Source: Sphingobacteriales bacterium 44-61
GTDB lineage: Bacteria > Bacteroidota > Bacteroidia > Chitinophagales > Chitinophagaceae
NCBI GenBank assembly: GCA_001898405.1
Contig: MKTW01000020.1
Coordinates: forward strand, 62,001-126,000
DNA length: 64,000 bases
Direction of reading: 5' to 3'
The position numbers and the translations under genes were made by a program. Below, piece by piece: positions 46,594-55,860 of this stretch. A model generated the notes under the pieces. That model was not told the origin of the DNA. It was given only the letters and a program-made list of their open reading frames with translations, and made no database searches. The first letter of the stretch is position 1, and every line of letters begins with the position of its first letter.

Positions 46594-47475
46594 TTATCCC
46601 TGTAATGCCGCAGCGCCGCTAACGATCTCTGTCAATTCGGTTGTAATGGCAGCTTGTCTTGCTCTATTGTAAGATATTTTCAGGTTGCGCAACATTTCAT
46701 TGGCATTCTCACTGGCCTTGTCCATTGCTGTCATCCTGGCTCCATGTTCAGAGGCATTGGAATCAAGCACGGCTTTATATAATTGTGTGTTGAGGATCTT
46801 GGGCATCAGTTCCGCCAGCAATTCAGCCTGTGTGGGATCGAAAATGAAATCTGCTTTCTTAGCACCTTCTTTCTTTTCCACTTTGGGAATAGGCAGAAAG
46901 CGTTCTGATTCGAAACGCTGGGTGGCTGCATTCTTGAACTGGCTGTAAATAATTTCCACCGCATCAAACTGCTTTTCTTCAAAAGCCTTCATGGCTGCAG
47001 TAGCGATCTTCTGCACATTCTCAAAAGAGAGATGGAGGAAAGTATCTTTAAACGTAGCGTCAGTTTTATAACCGTTCTTGGTAAAATGCTCATACCCTTT
47101 TTTGCCGACGTTCCAGATAGTCACTTTACCGGCTTTTTGCTGGGCAGCATATTTTTCTGCGATAACGGTTTTAGTCAGCTTGATCACATTGGTGTTGAAA
47201 GCGCCTGCCAGACCGCGATCGCTGGTCAGTACGATCAGCAGCACATTTTCTACCGGGCGTTCCTGTGCCAATGACATTCCTACTTCACCTTCACTGTTAC
47301 TGACAATATTGCTCAACATCTCCTGCAATTTCTTGGCATAAGGACGCATTTGCAGGATAGCATCCTGTGCCCGGCGCAATTTTGCAGCACTTACCATTTT
47401 CATCGCCTTAGTGATCTGCTGTGTACTTTGTACCGACTGGATCCTGTTACGTACTTCTTTTAACTGACCGGGCAT
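46594..47475 (-). CDS. atpG: ATP synthase F1 gamma subunit
   Basis: 293 residues, full length. N-terminal RNRIQSVQSTQQITKAMKMVSAAKLRRAQ and C-terminal MTAMDKASENANEMLRNLKISYNRARQAAITTELTEIVSGAAAL are diagnostic for the rotor shaft. Unlike in most genomes no other ATP synthase gene lies beside it: upstream is a lipoprotein gene on the same strand, with an independent promoter between them. Confidence 0.97.
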   Translation of the reverse strand: MPGQLKEVRNRIQSVQSTQQITKAMKMVSAAKLRRAQDAILQMRPYAKKLQEMLSNIVSNSEGEVGMSLAQERPVENVLLIVLTSDRGLAGAFNTNVIKLTKTVIAEKYAAQQKAGKVTIWNVGKKGYEHFTKNGYKTDATFKDTFLHLSFENVQKIATAAMKAFEEKQFDAVEIIYSQFKNAATQRFESERFLPIPKVEKKEGAKKADFIFDPTQAELLAELMPKILNTQLYKAVLDSNASEHGARMTAMDKASENANEMLRNLKISYNRARQAAITTELTEIVSGAAALQG

Positions 47476-47537
47476 GTTGGGTGTTGATCTTTAACAGTTT
47501 ATGTAATCAGCGCATAAAGAGCGCCTTCTTATGGGCG

Positions 47538-47568
47538 CAAAGGTATGGGGGGGAGGGGGATTTTCCAA
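47538..47568 (-). promoter_or_regulatory. Bacteroidota-type promoter for atpG
   Basis: On the minus strand TTGG (47568-47565), a 19-nt spacer, and TACCTTTG (47545-47538). This is an exact TAnnTTTG box, 63 bp before the atpG ATG at 47475. Confidence 0.65.
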
Positions 47569-47582
47569 GTAGATTGGGTCTG

Positions 47583-47624
47583 TTCTGAGCCGGGAGTCCG
47601 CCTCCCAATGAAACCGCCTCAGAA
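47583..47624 (-). terminator. nested hairpin after the lipoprotein gene
   Basis: TTCTGAG (47583-47589) pairs with CTCAGAA (47618-47624), enclosing GGGAG/CTCCC. It begins 5 bp beyond the stop of the lipoprotein gene at 47629. There is no clean T-tract. ATTGGG (47573-47578) and CCCAAT (47604-47609) give an alternative fold. It could be a weak terminator or RNA-stability element. Confidence 0.35.
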
Positions 47625-47628
47625 TCAA

Positions 47629-48357
47629 CTATTCTATCAGCACAAACTCTCTGCTGAGATTGTAGGAAAGATATAGCCTTCCTCCCTGCCGGCTTGTCTG
47701 GTTAAGTCCCAGTTCTTTTTCCCGGTAAAATTCAAGGTGAACAGGGCCATTTTTTAACTTGTCCAGATCCTGTTGGGTAAACACCATTTTTCCTTCTTTC
47801 AGCGTATCCAACCTGTCAATTCCTCTGCCATAGAAAGACGTATCCGTCAGCATGACGTGCAGTTCATCTTTTTCTTTTAATCCGTCTATTTCCAATTCCA
47901 GGCCCTTTGTACGGCTTACCGTAGCCGGTAATCCGGCAGATCTTAGAGAAAAGAATGGGAAGCTAAAAGTATCAACATAGACTTTTCCCACGCCATCCTT
48001 GTATTCTATCTGATGCAGGCCTTCAAATCCCTGTGCCAGGTAGCGGGCTTCATAATAAACCCCTCCCATTTTCGAGCTGTCGGCTGCTAATTGTTGCCCG
48101 TCAAAACTCACGCTGGCAGAGGTATCCAGTAACATGCCCCTGCCCTCAGGCCCGCCATATCGAAAAACGAGCCTCACCGTTATCTCGCCTCTTTCCTCTT
48201 CCCCGGTAACCTGGTAATCCATGTAAAGCATATCTGCCGACGCTTTAAATTTTTCCTCCTGCTGCACAGCGGCATTACAACTGACAAGCGATGCTATGGC
48301 GGCTCCTGCCAGAAAAAAAACGATCAGGAAAAATAAAAAACGGTGTCCGGAAATCAT
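47629..48357 (-). CDS. hypothetical lipoprotein
   Basis: 242 residues with a lipobox (ASLVSCNAA). The remainder is beta-rich: MDYQVTGEEERGEITVRLVFRYGGPEGRGMLLDTSASVSFDGQQL and later VHLEFYREKELGLNQTSRQGGRLYLSYNLSREFVLIE. I do not recognise a family. An outer-membrane or periplasmic location is expected. Confidence 0.7.
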   Translation of the reverse strand: MISGHRFLFFLIVFFLAGAAIASLVSCNAAVQQEEKFKASADMLYMDYQVTGEEERGEITVRLVFRYGGPEGRGMLLDTSASVSFDGQQLAADSSKMGGVYYEARYLAQGFEGLHQIEYKDGVGKVYVDTFSFPFFSLRSAGLPATVSRTKGLELEIDGLKEKDELHVMLTDTSFYGRGIDRLDTLKEGKMVFTQQDLDKLKNGPVHLEFYREKELGLNQTSRQGGRLYLSYNLSREFVLIE

Positions 48358-48575
48358 GTAGACTTTATTTACAGCAGCAAGGTAAGATTTTGATCGAAAG
48401 TCAGTCAGAGCCGGTTCCGGGTAGGGAGTAAGAAACTTCTAAAAACATTAACAGACTTTGCTATATCTGAAGATGAGTATTCGAATATAGATTCTGTTCA
48501 GACTACCGACTGCCTGCTATCGACTCCTGACTCAGGATCGACTCAGAACAAGCCTCTGACTAACTAACCTTCCCT

Positions 48576-48583
48576 TATCTTTG
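48576..48583 (+). promoter_or_regulatory. -7 box for secA, within a 341-bp gap
   Basis: TATCTTTG is an exact TAnnTTTG box, 116 bp before the secA ATG. The -33 position is weak. The gap (48358-48698) also holds a repeat of ATCGACTC (near 48519 and 48537) and a short hairpin in the leader (TAGCAT/ATGCTA, about 48628-48650), near where SecM-like control acts in other phyla. No ORF recognised. Confidence 0.45.
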
Positions 48584-48698
48584 CTTTCCCCTGTGCAGCA
48601 ACTGCCAAATTGGCCTGCTGTCCTGGTGTAGCATCTTTTTTGACATGCTAAATGCTTAAATAATAACTATTCATACAATACCCCATAATAAATAAACC

Positions 48699-51600
48699 AT
48701 GCTTGGTATTCTTTCCAAACTTTTTGGCGGCAACAAATCGGACAAGGATGTAAAAAAGATCATGCCGGTTGTTGAAAAGATCAATCAGTATTTTGCCTCT
48801 TATGCATCACTGAGCAATGACCAACTCCGTCAGAAAACACAGGAGTTCCGTCAGCGCATCAAAGAATATTTAAAAGAAACAGACGATTCCATTCTTGCTA
48901 AAAACAAACAGGCAGATGAATTGCCTTTCAGCGACCTCACCGGTAAAGACGCTATTTACCAGGAAGTGGACAAGCTGAAAAAAGAAAGGGATAAGAAGAT
49001 CGAAGAGGTGCTGAATGATCTTTTACCCGAAGCATTTGCCGTAGTAAAAGAAACAGCCCGCCGCTTTAAGGAAAATACAGAGATCGTTTCCAGCGCTACA
49101 CAACTGGACCGTGATCTCAGCGTAAAGAAAAATTATATCACCATACAGGATGATAAATCCATTTTTCAGAATACCTGGTCAGCAGCCGGTGGACAGGTAA
49201 CCTGGAACATGGTGCACTATGATGTGCAGCTGATCGGTGGTGCTGTACTGCATTCCGGCAAGATCGCAGAAATGGCTACCGGTGAAGGTAAAACCCTTGT
49301 GTCCACCTTACCTGCTTACCTGAATGCACTGGCAGGAGAAGGCGTACATATCGTAACGGTGAACGATTACCTGGCCCGTCGTGACCAGGAATGGAACGGT
49401 ACCATCTTTGAATGGCTTGGCCTGAAAGTGGATTGCATTGATAAGCACCAGCCTAATAGTGAAGAAAGAAGGCAAGCCTATCTCGCGGATATTACTTACG
49501 GCACCAACAATGAATTCGGTTTTGATTACCTCCGCGACAATATGGTGCACACGCCTGAGGAAATGGTACAACGCAAACACCATTTTGCCATGGTGGATGA
49601 AGTTGACTCCGTATTGATCGATGATGCAAGAACCCCTTTGATCATCTCCGGCCCTGTAGCCCGTGGCGAGGATCAGCAATTCCACGTTCACAAACCAAGG
49701 ATCCAACAATTGGTGCAGGAGCAGGAACGTATTGTACGTAACTGTCTCAATGAAGCCAAGAAGCTGTTTGAAAAAGGAGAAGATGATCCTAAAACAGGTG
49801 GCTTATACCTCTATCGTGCTTACAGAGGCCTGCCTAAATACGGCCCGCTGATCAAATTCCTGAGTGAGCCGGGCATTAAAGTAAAAATGCAGAAAGCAGA
49901 GAACTATTATTTGCAGGACCAGCAACGGAACATGCATATAGTAGATGCCGATCTGCTTTTCCAGATAGACGAAAAACAAAACTCTGTTGATCTTACGGAA
50001 AAAGGGTTGAACATGATCACCCACTCCGGTGAGGATCCCGATTTTTTTGTGCTCCCTGATATCGGCGTACGGCTGGCTGAAGTGGAAAAAAGCCAGGGTG
50101 CTGCAGAAGAAAAACTGCAACTGAAAGAAACCATCCTGAATGATTACGCGCAAAAAGCTGACCGTATCCATACTGTTCAGCAATTGCTGAAAGCTTACGC
50201 TCTCTTCGAGAAAGATGTGGAATATGTGATCATTGATGGCGCTATCAAGATCGTGGATGAGCAAACAGGCCGTATCATGGAAGGCCGCCGTTATAGCGAT
50301 GGCCTGCACCAGGCTTTGGAAGCAAAGGAAAACGTGAAGATCGAAGCGGCTACACAAACCTATGCTACTGTTACACTGCAGAACTATTTCCGTATGTACC
50401 ACAAATTATGTGGTATGACAGGTACAGCGGAAACAGAAGCAGCAGAGCTTTGGAGCATCTACAAACTGGATGTGGTAAACGTGCCCACTAATCTGAAGAT
50501 GGTCCGGAACGACAAGCAGGACCTCGTTTACAAAACCAAAAGGGAGAAATATAAAGCTGTTATTGATGAAGTGGAAGCTCAGCGCAATGCCGGAAGGCCG
50601 GTGCTCGTAGGTACCACATCCGTTGAGATCAGTGAATTGCTGAGCCGCATGCTGCAGCAGAAAAAGATCCCGCACAATGTACTGAACGCAAAACAACACG
50701 TGCGTGAAGCGCAGGTGGTGGCTGAAGCAGGTCTTGCAGGAGCTGTGACCATTGCCACCAACATGGCCGGCCGTGGTACGGATATCAAACTCGGCCCCGG
50801 CGTAAAAGAAGCAGGAGGTTTGGCGATCATTGGTACCGAAAGGCATGAAAGCCGCCGTGTGGACCGCCAGTTGCGTGGCCGCGCAGGCCGCCAGGGCGAC
50901 CCCGGTAGTTCACAATTCTACGTTTCCCTGGAAGATGACCTGATGCGTATGTTCGGCAGCGAACGTATTGCCTCTATGATGGACAGGCTCGGCTATAAGG
51001 AAGGAGATGTGATCCAGCACAGCATGATCAGCAACAGCATTCAGCGTGCGCAGAAAAAAGTGGAGGAAAACAACTTTGGCATCCGCAAACGCCTGCTGGA
51101 ATATGATGACGTAATGAATAAGCAACGGAACGTGATCTACGGAAAACGTCAGCATGCTTTGTTTGGTGAACGCCTGGCGCTGGATATAGACAATGCATTC
51201 TCTGTAGTGTCAGAAAGCCTGGTAAGTGGTTTCCGCGAGCAGGAAGATTATGAAGGGTTCAAGATGGCTTGTATCGTAAACTTTGGTTTGGATACCGCTA
51301 TAGATGAAGAAGAATTCAAAAGAGGCGATCTGAATACGGTAATTGAGAAATTGTATACAGAAGCCACGAATAATTTTGCCCGTCACAAAGAAGATGTGCA
51401 GAAACAGGCCGTACCTGTTTTCAAGAATATCCGCCTCACACAAGGCGCGCATATCGAAAACGTGGTAGTGCCATTCTCTGACGGCCGGAAAGGATTGAAT
51501 GTGCTGGCTTCACTCGACAAGACCCTTAATACAGAAGGCAAAGAACTGACAGGATCACTGGAAAAGACCATTACCCTCGCAGTGATCGATGAGGCCTGGA

Positions 51601-52028
51601 AAGAACATCTCCGCGCCATGGACGATCTGAAACAGAGCGTACAAACGGCTTACCTGGAACAAAAAGACCCGCTGGTAATATATAAGGTAGAGGCATTCCA
51701 GCAGTTCAAGAACATGGATTCGGAGGTGAATAAGGATATTGTTTCCTTCCTCAGCCACGCCTCCATTCCTGTGCAGCAGCAAAATGCCCCGCTGAAAGAA
51801 GGCCGTCCTGAAAAGACGGATTACAGCAAAATGAGGGCGAATAAGGAAGAGATCGATGCCGCCGGTGAGGATTATGCAGCCAACGAAAGAGACCGGTTTG
51901 AGCCGGGCGGTGCAGACACTGCGGTGAAACAGGAACCTATCAAAGTAGCCCCCAAGATCGGGCGTAATGATCCCTGCCCTTGCGGAAGCGGCAAAAAGTA
52001 TAAAAACTGCCACGGTAAAGACGCCTGA
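48699..52028 (+). CDS. secA: protein translocase ATPase SecA
   Basis: 1109 residues; long for SecA because of insertions between the DEAD motor parts (for example residues 330-470 '[32 protein letters not shown]'), as is usual in Bacteroidota. Motifs: [19 protein letters not shown] (Walker A), [21 protein letters not shown] (DEVD), [38 protein letters not shown], and the C-terminal SEC-C zinc finger [17 protein letters not shown]. Cytoplasmic/membrane motor for Sec secretion. An intrinsic terminator follows. Confidence 0.98.
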   Translation: MLGILSKLFGGNKSDKDVKKIMPVVEKINQYFASYASLSNDQLRQKTQEFRQRIKEYLKETDDSILAKNKQADELPFSDLTGKDAIYQEVDKLKKERDKKIEEVLNDLLPEAFAVVKETARRFKENTEIVSSATQLDRDLSVKKNYITIQDDKSIFQNTWSAAGGQVTWNMVHYDVQLIGGAVLHSGKIAEMATGEGKTLVSTLPAYLNALAGEGVHIVTVNDYLARRDQEWNGTIFEWLGLKVDCIDKHQPNSEERRQAYLADITYGTNNEFGFDYLRDNMVHTPEEMVQRKHHFAMVDEVDSVLIDDARTPLIISGPVARGEDQQFHVHKPRIQQLVQEQERIVRNCLNEAKKLFEKGEDDPKTGGLYLYRAYRGLPKYGPLIKFLSEPGIKVKMQKAENYYLQDQQRNMHIVDADLLFQIDEKQNSVDLTEKGLNMITHSGEDPDFFVLPDIGVRLAEVEKSQGAAEEKLQLKETILNDYAQKADRIHTVQQLLKAYALFEKDVEYVIIDGAIKIVDEQTGRIMEGRRYSDGLHQALEAKENVKIEAATQTYATVTLQNYFRMYHKLCGMTGTAETEAAELWSIYKLDVVNVPTNLKMVRNDKQDLVYKTKREKYKAVIDEVEAQRNAGRPVLVGTTSVEISELLSRMLQQKKIPHNVLNAKQHVREAQVVAEAGLAGAVTIATNMAGRGTDIKLGPGVKEAGGLAIIGTERHESRRVDRQLRGRAGRQGDPGSSQFYVSLEDDLMRMFGSERIASMMDRLGYKEGDVIQHSMISNSIQRAQKKVEENNFGIRKRLLEYDDVMNKQRNVIYGKRQHALFGERLALDIDNAFSVVSESLVSGFREQEDYEGFKMACIVNFGLDTAIDEEEFKRGDLNTVIEKLYTEATNNFARHKEDVQKQAVPVFKNIRLTQGAHIENVVVPFSDGRKGLNVLASLDKTLNTEGKELTGSLEKTITLAVIDEAWKEHLRAMDDLKQSVQTAYLEQKDPLVIYKVEAFQQFKNMDSEVNKDIVSFLSHASIPVQQQNAPLKEGRPEKTDYSKMRANKEEIDAAGEDYAANERDRFEPGGADTAVKQEPIKVAPKIGRNDPCPCGSGKKYKNCHGKDA

Positions 52029-52057
52029 CCCCAGGATAACCCATAACCTAAAAAATG

Positions 52058-52093
52058 AAGAGTAAAAGAGCCATGCTTTTTTACTCTTTTTTT
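52058..52093 (+). terminator. intrinsic terminator after secA
   Basis: AAGAGTAAAA (52058-52067) pairs perfectly with TTTTACTCTT (52079-52088), followed by T-rich sequence, 30 bp after the secA stop. Confidence 0.85.
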
Positions 52094-52232
52094 ATGCCTG
52101 CCCTACAGGTGACCTTTTAAAGCAGGAAAATTCACCATGGGAAAATACGGGCATAAGTGCCCAAAAAGACCCATGAAACAGCCCAAATTCATAAGTGTAT
52201 ACCATAAAAACATCAGTAAATACCCTTATTTG

Positions 52233-52246
52233 TTGACATATGTCAA
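52233..52246. promoter_or_regulatory. CRP/FNR-like palindrome upstream of the T9SS gene
   Basis: TTGACATATGTCAA is a perfect 14-bp palindrome matching the TTGA-N6-TCAA layout of CRP/FNR-family sites. It lies 38 bp upstream of the -33 element of the T9SS gene promoter, a usual activator position. ATCAGTAAATACC occurs before it (52212-52224) and again inside the promoter (52289-52301). Confidence 0.5.
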
Positions 52247-52275
52247 AAAAAACGATGTTTTTCGCTAAATAGTGA

Positions 52276-52314
52276 ATTTACTATTGCATATCAGTAAATA
52301 CCACATAATCTTTG
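52276..52314 (+). promoter_or_regulatory. promoter with inverted-repeat -33 region, T9SS gene
   Basis: ATTTACT (52276-52282) and AGTAAAT (52293-52299) form a 7-bp inverted repeat around CTATTGCATA. TTG (52284-52286) would be the -33 element and TAATCTTTG (52306-52314) the -7 region. The same arrangement occurs at 54075 and 54357. The leader is about 75 nt. Confidence 0.6.
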
Positions 52315-52394
52315 TCCTGCAATTACGAAGTACATCCTCCAATATCTCCACAGAAAAAATACTCCGTAAAATTTAATTCATCACCCTAAAGAAA

Positions 52395-53996
52395 ATGAAT
52401 ATGAAGTGTAATTCTACGCTATGGAATCTTTTTGCCCTTACTTTAGCTTTAACTTTCAATACGTTAGCAAATGGTCAGGCAGTATATGTGGATAATGGAA
52501 GTTCTACGACTTACAGCCTTGCCAGCGGCGACAGCCTTTACATCCAATCCGGTGTTTATCAGGGTAAAATCAGCAAATTTGACGCAGGTGCGAAAATCAC
52601 TGTGGCATCCGGAGCCACCTTTCAACCCACTGGGATCACTAACCCCCGCGGCATCCTGACCAACTCAGGTTCTGTTAAACTTTCCACCCTTTCTACCAAT
52701 GGCGGTTTTACCATGTATAATTATGGTAGCCTTTGGGTAACAGGCTCTGCTACCCTGAGCCAGGGCATTCAACAATGGACCAACTTCTATGGCGGTATCA
52801 TGAAATTCGATATGGGCCTGGAGATCAATAAAAATTGTGCCCTTTTGAACCGGGGAACCATCACCAGCCTGGGTAATATGACCGTTAATAAAGACGCTTC
52901 CTTCATGAACAATAATACGGTGAAGGTTACAGGTAATGTCACTCTCAATAGTGCTGATTTCTCTAACGGCGGTAAGTTTGATGTTTCCGGCAGCTTCACT
53001 GTCAATGGCACAAGTTTCTTCACGAACAACTGCCGCGTGGTGGTTGGAAACGGGTTCACGAATAATGGCTCTGTAACTGTTTTCAATCTTGGTCTGATCT
53101 GGTGCCCTGCATCCGGTACAAGCAGCATCGTTACTATCAACGGTAGTGCTACTATCACCAATAACGGAACAATTAAAAGCGTAGACCTGACCAACTACGG
53201 CAACATGGCCGGATCAGGAAACTGGTACCTTACAGGTCATACGATCAATACCGGGAATGTGGGAATAAACGGCTCGGCAAGTGATACTGTCAAGATCTAT
53301 GATGTTACCAGGACCAGCACCTCTACCATTTTTGATGAGCAGTATAAAAAGCCTTATCCCAATGCAATCTTTGCACTTCTTAGCCCGCCCGATACTACTA
53401 ACCTTTTGTCTTCCTGCTCTCCTGAAGTTATTTCCAATATTACACTGCCTGTAAAATGGGAATACTTCTACGTGAATTTGTCTGACAACACACCTGTACT
53501 TACATGGGCTGCTGAGCAGGATCCCGGAACAGTATTCACTGTACAGCGCAGTTATGATGCGGTAAATTTCACCACTATCGCTTCTATCAATGGTGAAGAG
53601 GGAAAAAGGGTTTACAAGTTTGAAGACAAACAGGTAAACACGCAAAGCAGATCAGTATACTACCGCATCAGGGCAGTTGAGCCTACCGGCGCCATCACCC
53701 TTTCTGATACCAGGGTATTGATGTTCACCACCAAAGCCGGCATTTCTGTTCAGGCAACACCAAACCCTTTTACAAGCCAGCTGAATATCAGCTACCAGTC
53801 AACCACCCGTGAAAGGATCAATATCCGCATCGTTAGCATGTCTGGTGCGGTAATGGCCAGCAAAGCAGTGAATGTAAGCACAGGCTACAACAGCATTGCC
53901 ATCACTGAAGCAGCTTCACTGACCAAGGGTATATACCTGGTGCAACTGATCAGCGAGAACACAGTAATCGCTACAGAAAGAGTAGTTAAACAATAA
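52395..53996 (+). CDS. T9SS-secreted repeat protein
   Basis: 533 residues with a signal peptide (LTLALTFNTLANGQ). The middle is a run of short beta-helix-like units rich in Asn, Gly, Thr ('NNGTIKSV', 'NYGSLWVTGSATL', 'NNNTVKVTGNVTL'). After a fibronectin-like segment (VKWEYFYVNLSDNTPVLTWAAEQD) the last ~80 residues are a type A Por-secretion sorting domain (VQATPNPFTSQLNISYQS ... GIYLVQLISENTVIATERVVKQ). Cell-surface or secreted; ligand unknown. Its regulation is unusual: see the shared promoter motif and upstream CRP/FNR-like palindrome. A start two codons later (52401) is possible. Confidence 0.85.
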   Translation: MNMKCNSTLWNLFALTLALTFNTLANGQAVYVDNGSSTTYSLASGDSLYIQSGVYQGKISKFDAGAKITVASGATFQPTGITNPRGILTNSGSVKLSTLSTNGGFTMYNYGSLWVTGSATLSQGIQQWTNFYGGIMKFDMGLEINKNCALLNRGTITSLGNMTVNKDASFMNNNTVKVTGNVTLNSADFSNGGKFDVSGSFTVNGTSFFTNNCRVVVGNGFTNNGSVTVFNLGLIWCPASGTSSIVTINGSATITNNGTIKSVDLTNYGNMAGSGNWYLTGHTINTGNVGINGSASDTVKIYDVTRTSTSTIFDEQYKKPYPNAIFALLSPPDTTNLLSSCSPEVISNITLPVKWEYFYVNLSDNTPVLTWAAEQDPGTVFTVQRSYDAVNFTTIASINGEEGKRVYKFEDKQVNTQSRSVYYRIRAVEPTGAITLSDTRVLMFTTKAGISVQATPNPFTSQLNISYQSTTRERINIRIVSMSGAVMASKAVNVSTGYNSIAITEAASLTKGIYLVQLISENTVIATERVVKQ

Positions 53997-54021
53997 AATC
54001 ATTTTCATACCTACACAAATC

Positions 54022-54046
54022 GCCCCGCTTTCTAGCGGGGCTTTTT
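54022..54046 (+). terminator. intrinsic terminator after the T9SS gene
   Basis: GCCCCGCT (54022-54029), loop TTCT, AGCGGGGC (54034-54041), then five T. It lies 26 bp after the stop. Confidence 0.92.
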
Positions 54047-54074
54047 ATTTCAAAAAAACTTATCAAAATCGTAG

Positions 54075-54113
54075 ATTTCCTATTGCATACTAGTAATTAC
54101 TGCAATACTTTTA
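54075..54113 (+). promoter_or_regulatory. promoter of small-RNA unit A
   Basis: ATTTCCT (54075-54081) and AGTAATT (54092-54098) flank TATTGCATAC. TTG (54083-54085), a 20-nt spacer, then TACTTTTA (54106-54113), one base from TAnnTTTG. Confidence 0.55.
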
Positions 54114-54119
54114 CTCTCG

Positions 54120-54227
54120 TTGACGGTAAGCACACAAGTAGAAAAACAATCCGATAGGATTTCAAAATATTCAGCAATGGACGGTTGAAAAAAATCAAGT
54201 CCTGCCAAATGGCAGGACTGCTTTTTT
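54120..54227 (+). ncRNA. candidate small RNA A
   Basis: An unannotated transcript of about 108 nt is predicted between the promoter at 54075-54113 and an intrinsic terminator with core GTCCTGCCAAATGGCAGGAC (54199-54218) and six T. A second unit at 54402 is homologous: CAATGGACGGTTGAAAAAA (54175-54193) and the terminator core are identical in both. The stretch CAAGTAGAAAAA is also shared. Relative to unit B there is a one-base indel inside the body and no shared reading frame, so RNA is favoured over protein. It lies in a 537-bp region between convergent genes, not upstream of any gene. Confidence 0.6.
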
Positions 54228-54356
54228 ATAAGACAGTCAATGCTTTATGTGGTAAGATACAGAACCGATCATCACCCATATACCTCCTGGATCAGACCTT
54301 ATTCCCCTTAAGTAGTATGAACTGACGATCTAGATAAAAACTCTTAATTATCGTAT

Positions 54357-54395
54357 ATTTCCTATTGCATAATAGTAAATCGTGCAATATGTTTG
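54357..54395 (+). promoter_or_regulatory. promoter of small-RNA unit B
   Basis: ATTTCCT (54357-54363) and AGTAAAT (54374-54380) flank the TATTGCATAA core. TTG (54365-54367), a 20-nt spacer, and TATGTTTG (54388-54395), an exact TAnnTTTG box. Confidence 0.65.
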
Positions 54396-54401
54396 TAGCA
54401 C

Positions 54402-54514
54402 CAAATACGGTAACACAACAAGTAGAAAAAACATCCGAAAGGAGCCAAGATATTCAACAATGGACGGTTGAAAAAAGCGTAAAGGTCCTGCCAAATGGCA
54501 GGACCTTTACTTTT
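54402..54514 (+). ncRNA. candidate small RNA B
   Basis: Predicted transcript of about 113 nt ending at a perfect 14-bp stem (54479-54492 with 54497-54510, loop AAAT) followed by TTTT. It repeats unit A, 282-286 bp downstream. The same terminator has an A-run before it and so could also stop the convergent amidohydrolase transcript. 54228-54350, between the two units, shows no gene. Confidence 0.62.
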
Positions 54515-54533
54515 GATCTTATCTTATAGGTTC

Positions 54534-55850
54534 TTAGAACGGCTTCTTCAGGTTGTATTTCTGATTGTAGCGGTCGTTCAGTTGTTTTTGCTTATCGTTC
54601 AAGTCAATTTTCCTTCCCTGGATAAATGCATCGGTCACATTGCTGCTCTTCATATCAAGGATATCACCTTCGCTGATCACGATATTGGCATCTTTACCAA
54701 CTTCAATGCTGCCGGCTTTGTCTGATACACCCAGCATTTTTGCGGCGTTCAGCGTAATGGCCTGCAGGGCTTCTTCCTTGGTGAGGCCGTAAGCTGCTGC
54801 TGTGCCTGCGTTGAAAGCGAGGTTACGGCCGCGGGTCTGGCTGTCGTCGTCGGAGATAGCAAACATGACACCGGCTTTTTGCAGGGCCGCTGCTGTTTTA
54901 TAAGGCTGGTCCACATCGTCATCCTCTGCTGTTGGCAGGCTGTGGGGCTGTTGCAGGATCACGGAAATATTATGCTGCTTCAGCAGGTCCACGATCTGGT
55001 AGCTTTCGCTGCCGCCAACGATCACCACATCAAAACCGAATTCTTTTACAAAATCGATAGCCACCAGCATTTGCCTTACAGTGCTAGCATGCACATATAA
55101 TTTCTGGGTTTTGTTGAACAAACCTTTAACGGCTTCCAGTTTCAGGTTGGTTTCATCATGCTTTTCAACAGCGTTATAGGCTTTGGCTTCGCGGAAGAAA
55201 TCCTTTACTTCTTCCACTTTTGCCAGGTCAGCTTTTACAGGATCGCCGCCAGGAGCCTGTGGACCGCCGCCAAAGCCGCCACGGCCAAAGCGTGGGCGGG
55301 CCATCATCAGCGGCATATAAAGATGCATGCCCTCATCTGTTTTATAAGCTGCGTCTTTCCAGTTCCATGCATCCAGTTGCACTACTGAAGAAGAACCTGC
55401 CAGTAGGCTTCCCTGGGGAACGATATTCGCCATCAGTACGCCGTTGGAACGGAGGGTATTGATCACTTTGGAATCCGTATTGTACGCAACTATAGAGCGG
55501 ACGCTGGGATTCATATCGCCGATCTCACGCACATCGGAAGTAGCGCGGATGGAAGACATTTCCACCAGGCCCAAGCTGCTTGTTGCCAATACCAACCCGG
55601 GATATACCTGCTTGCCTTTGGCATCAACAGCAGTAGCATCGGCAGGAACTACCACATCAGCACCCACTTCTGCAATTTTACCATCAGCGATCTTGATCGT
55701 ACCATTCTCGATCACTTTGCCATTACCAACATGGATAGTGGCATTCTTGATATAGGTAACGCCTGTCTGCGGTTTGGCAGGCAGCACGTTTGACTGGCCA
55801 TTCGCCACAGCGAACAGACCTATCGATAAGATGAAAAATAATATTCTCAT
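54534..55850 (-). CDS. secreted amidohydrolase
   Basis: About 438 residues from ATG 55850, which begins a signal peptide (ILFFILSIGLFAVANGQ); starts further upstream would overlap the previous gene's end and bury it. Amidohydrolase-superfamily ends are clear: TYIKNATIHVGNGKVIENGTIKIADGKIAEVGADV and GTAAAYGLTKEEALQAITLNAAKMLGVSDKAGSIEVGKDANIVISEGD. The central metal motif HxH is not evident (it has 'YVHASTVRQMLVAIDF' and 'ILQQPHSLP'), so catalysis is doubtful. It overlaps or closely follows the larger amidohydrolase gene. Confidence 0.85.
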   Translation of the reverse strand: MRILFFILSIGLFAVANGQSNVLPAKPQTGVTYIKNATIHVGNGKVIENGTIKIADGKIAEVGADVVVPADATAVDAKGKQVYPGLVLATSSLGLVEMSSIRATSDVREIGDMNPSVRSIVAYNTDSKVINTLRSNGVLMANIVPQGSLLAGSSSVVQLDAWNWKDAAYKTDEGMHLYMPLMMARPRFGRGGFGGGPQAPGGDPVKADLAKVEEVKDFFREAKAYNAVEKHDETNLKLEAVKGLFNKTQKLYVHASTVRQMLVAIDFVKEFGFDVVIVGGSESYQIVDLLKQHNISVILQQPHSLPTAEDDDVDQPYKTAAALQKAGVMFAISDDDSQTRGRNLAFNAGTAAAYGLTKEEALQAITLNAAKMLGVSDKAGSIEVGKDANIVISEGDILDMKSSNVTDAFIQGRKIDLNDKQKQLNDRYNQKYNLKKPF

Positions 55851-55860
55851 ATCAGTTGTT

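Noticed and set aside
47573-47628. A pseudoknot formed by ATTGGG/CCCAAT and TTCTGAG/CTCAGAA
   Set aside because: CCCAAT overlaps the CTCCC of the inner hairpin, so the pairings compete; a simple nested hairpin explains the sequence.
54389-54530. A 46-codon reading frame across small-RNA unit B (starting MFVAPNTVTQQ)
   Set aside because: Its ATG lies inside the -7 box, so it would precede the transcript; unit A has a one-base indel and an early stop in the matching frame; it also runs through the terminator.
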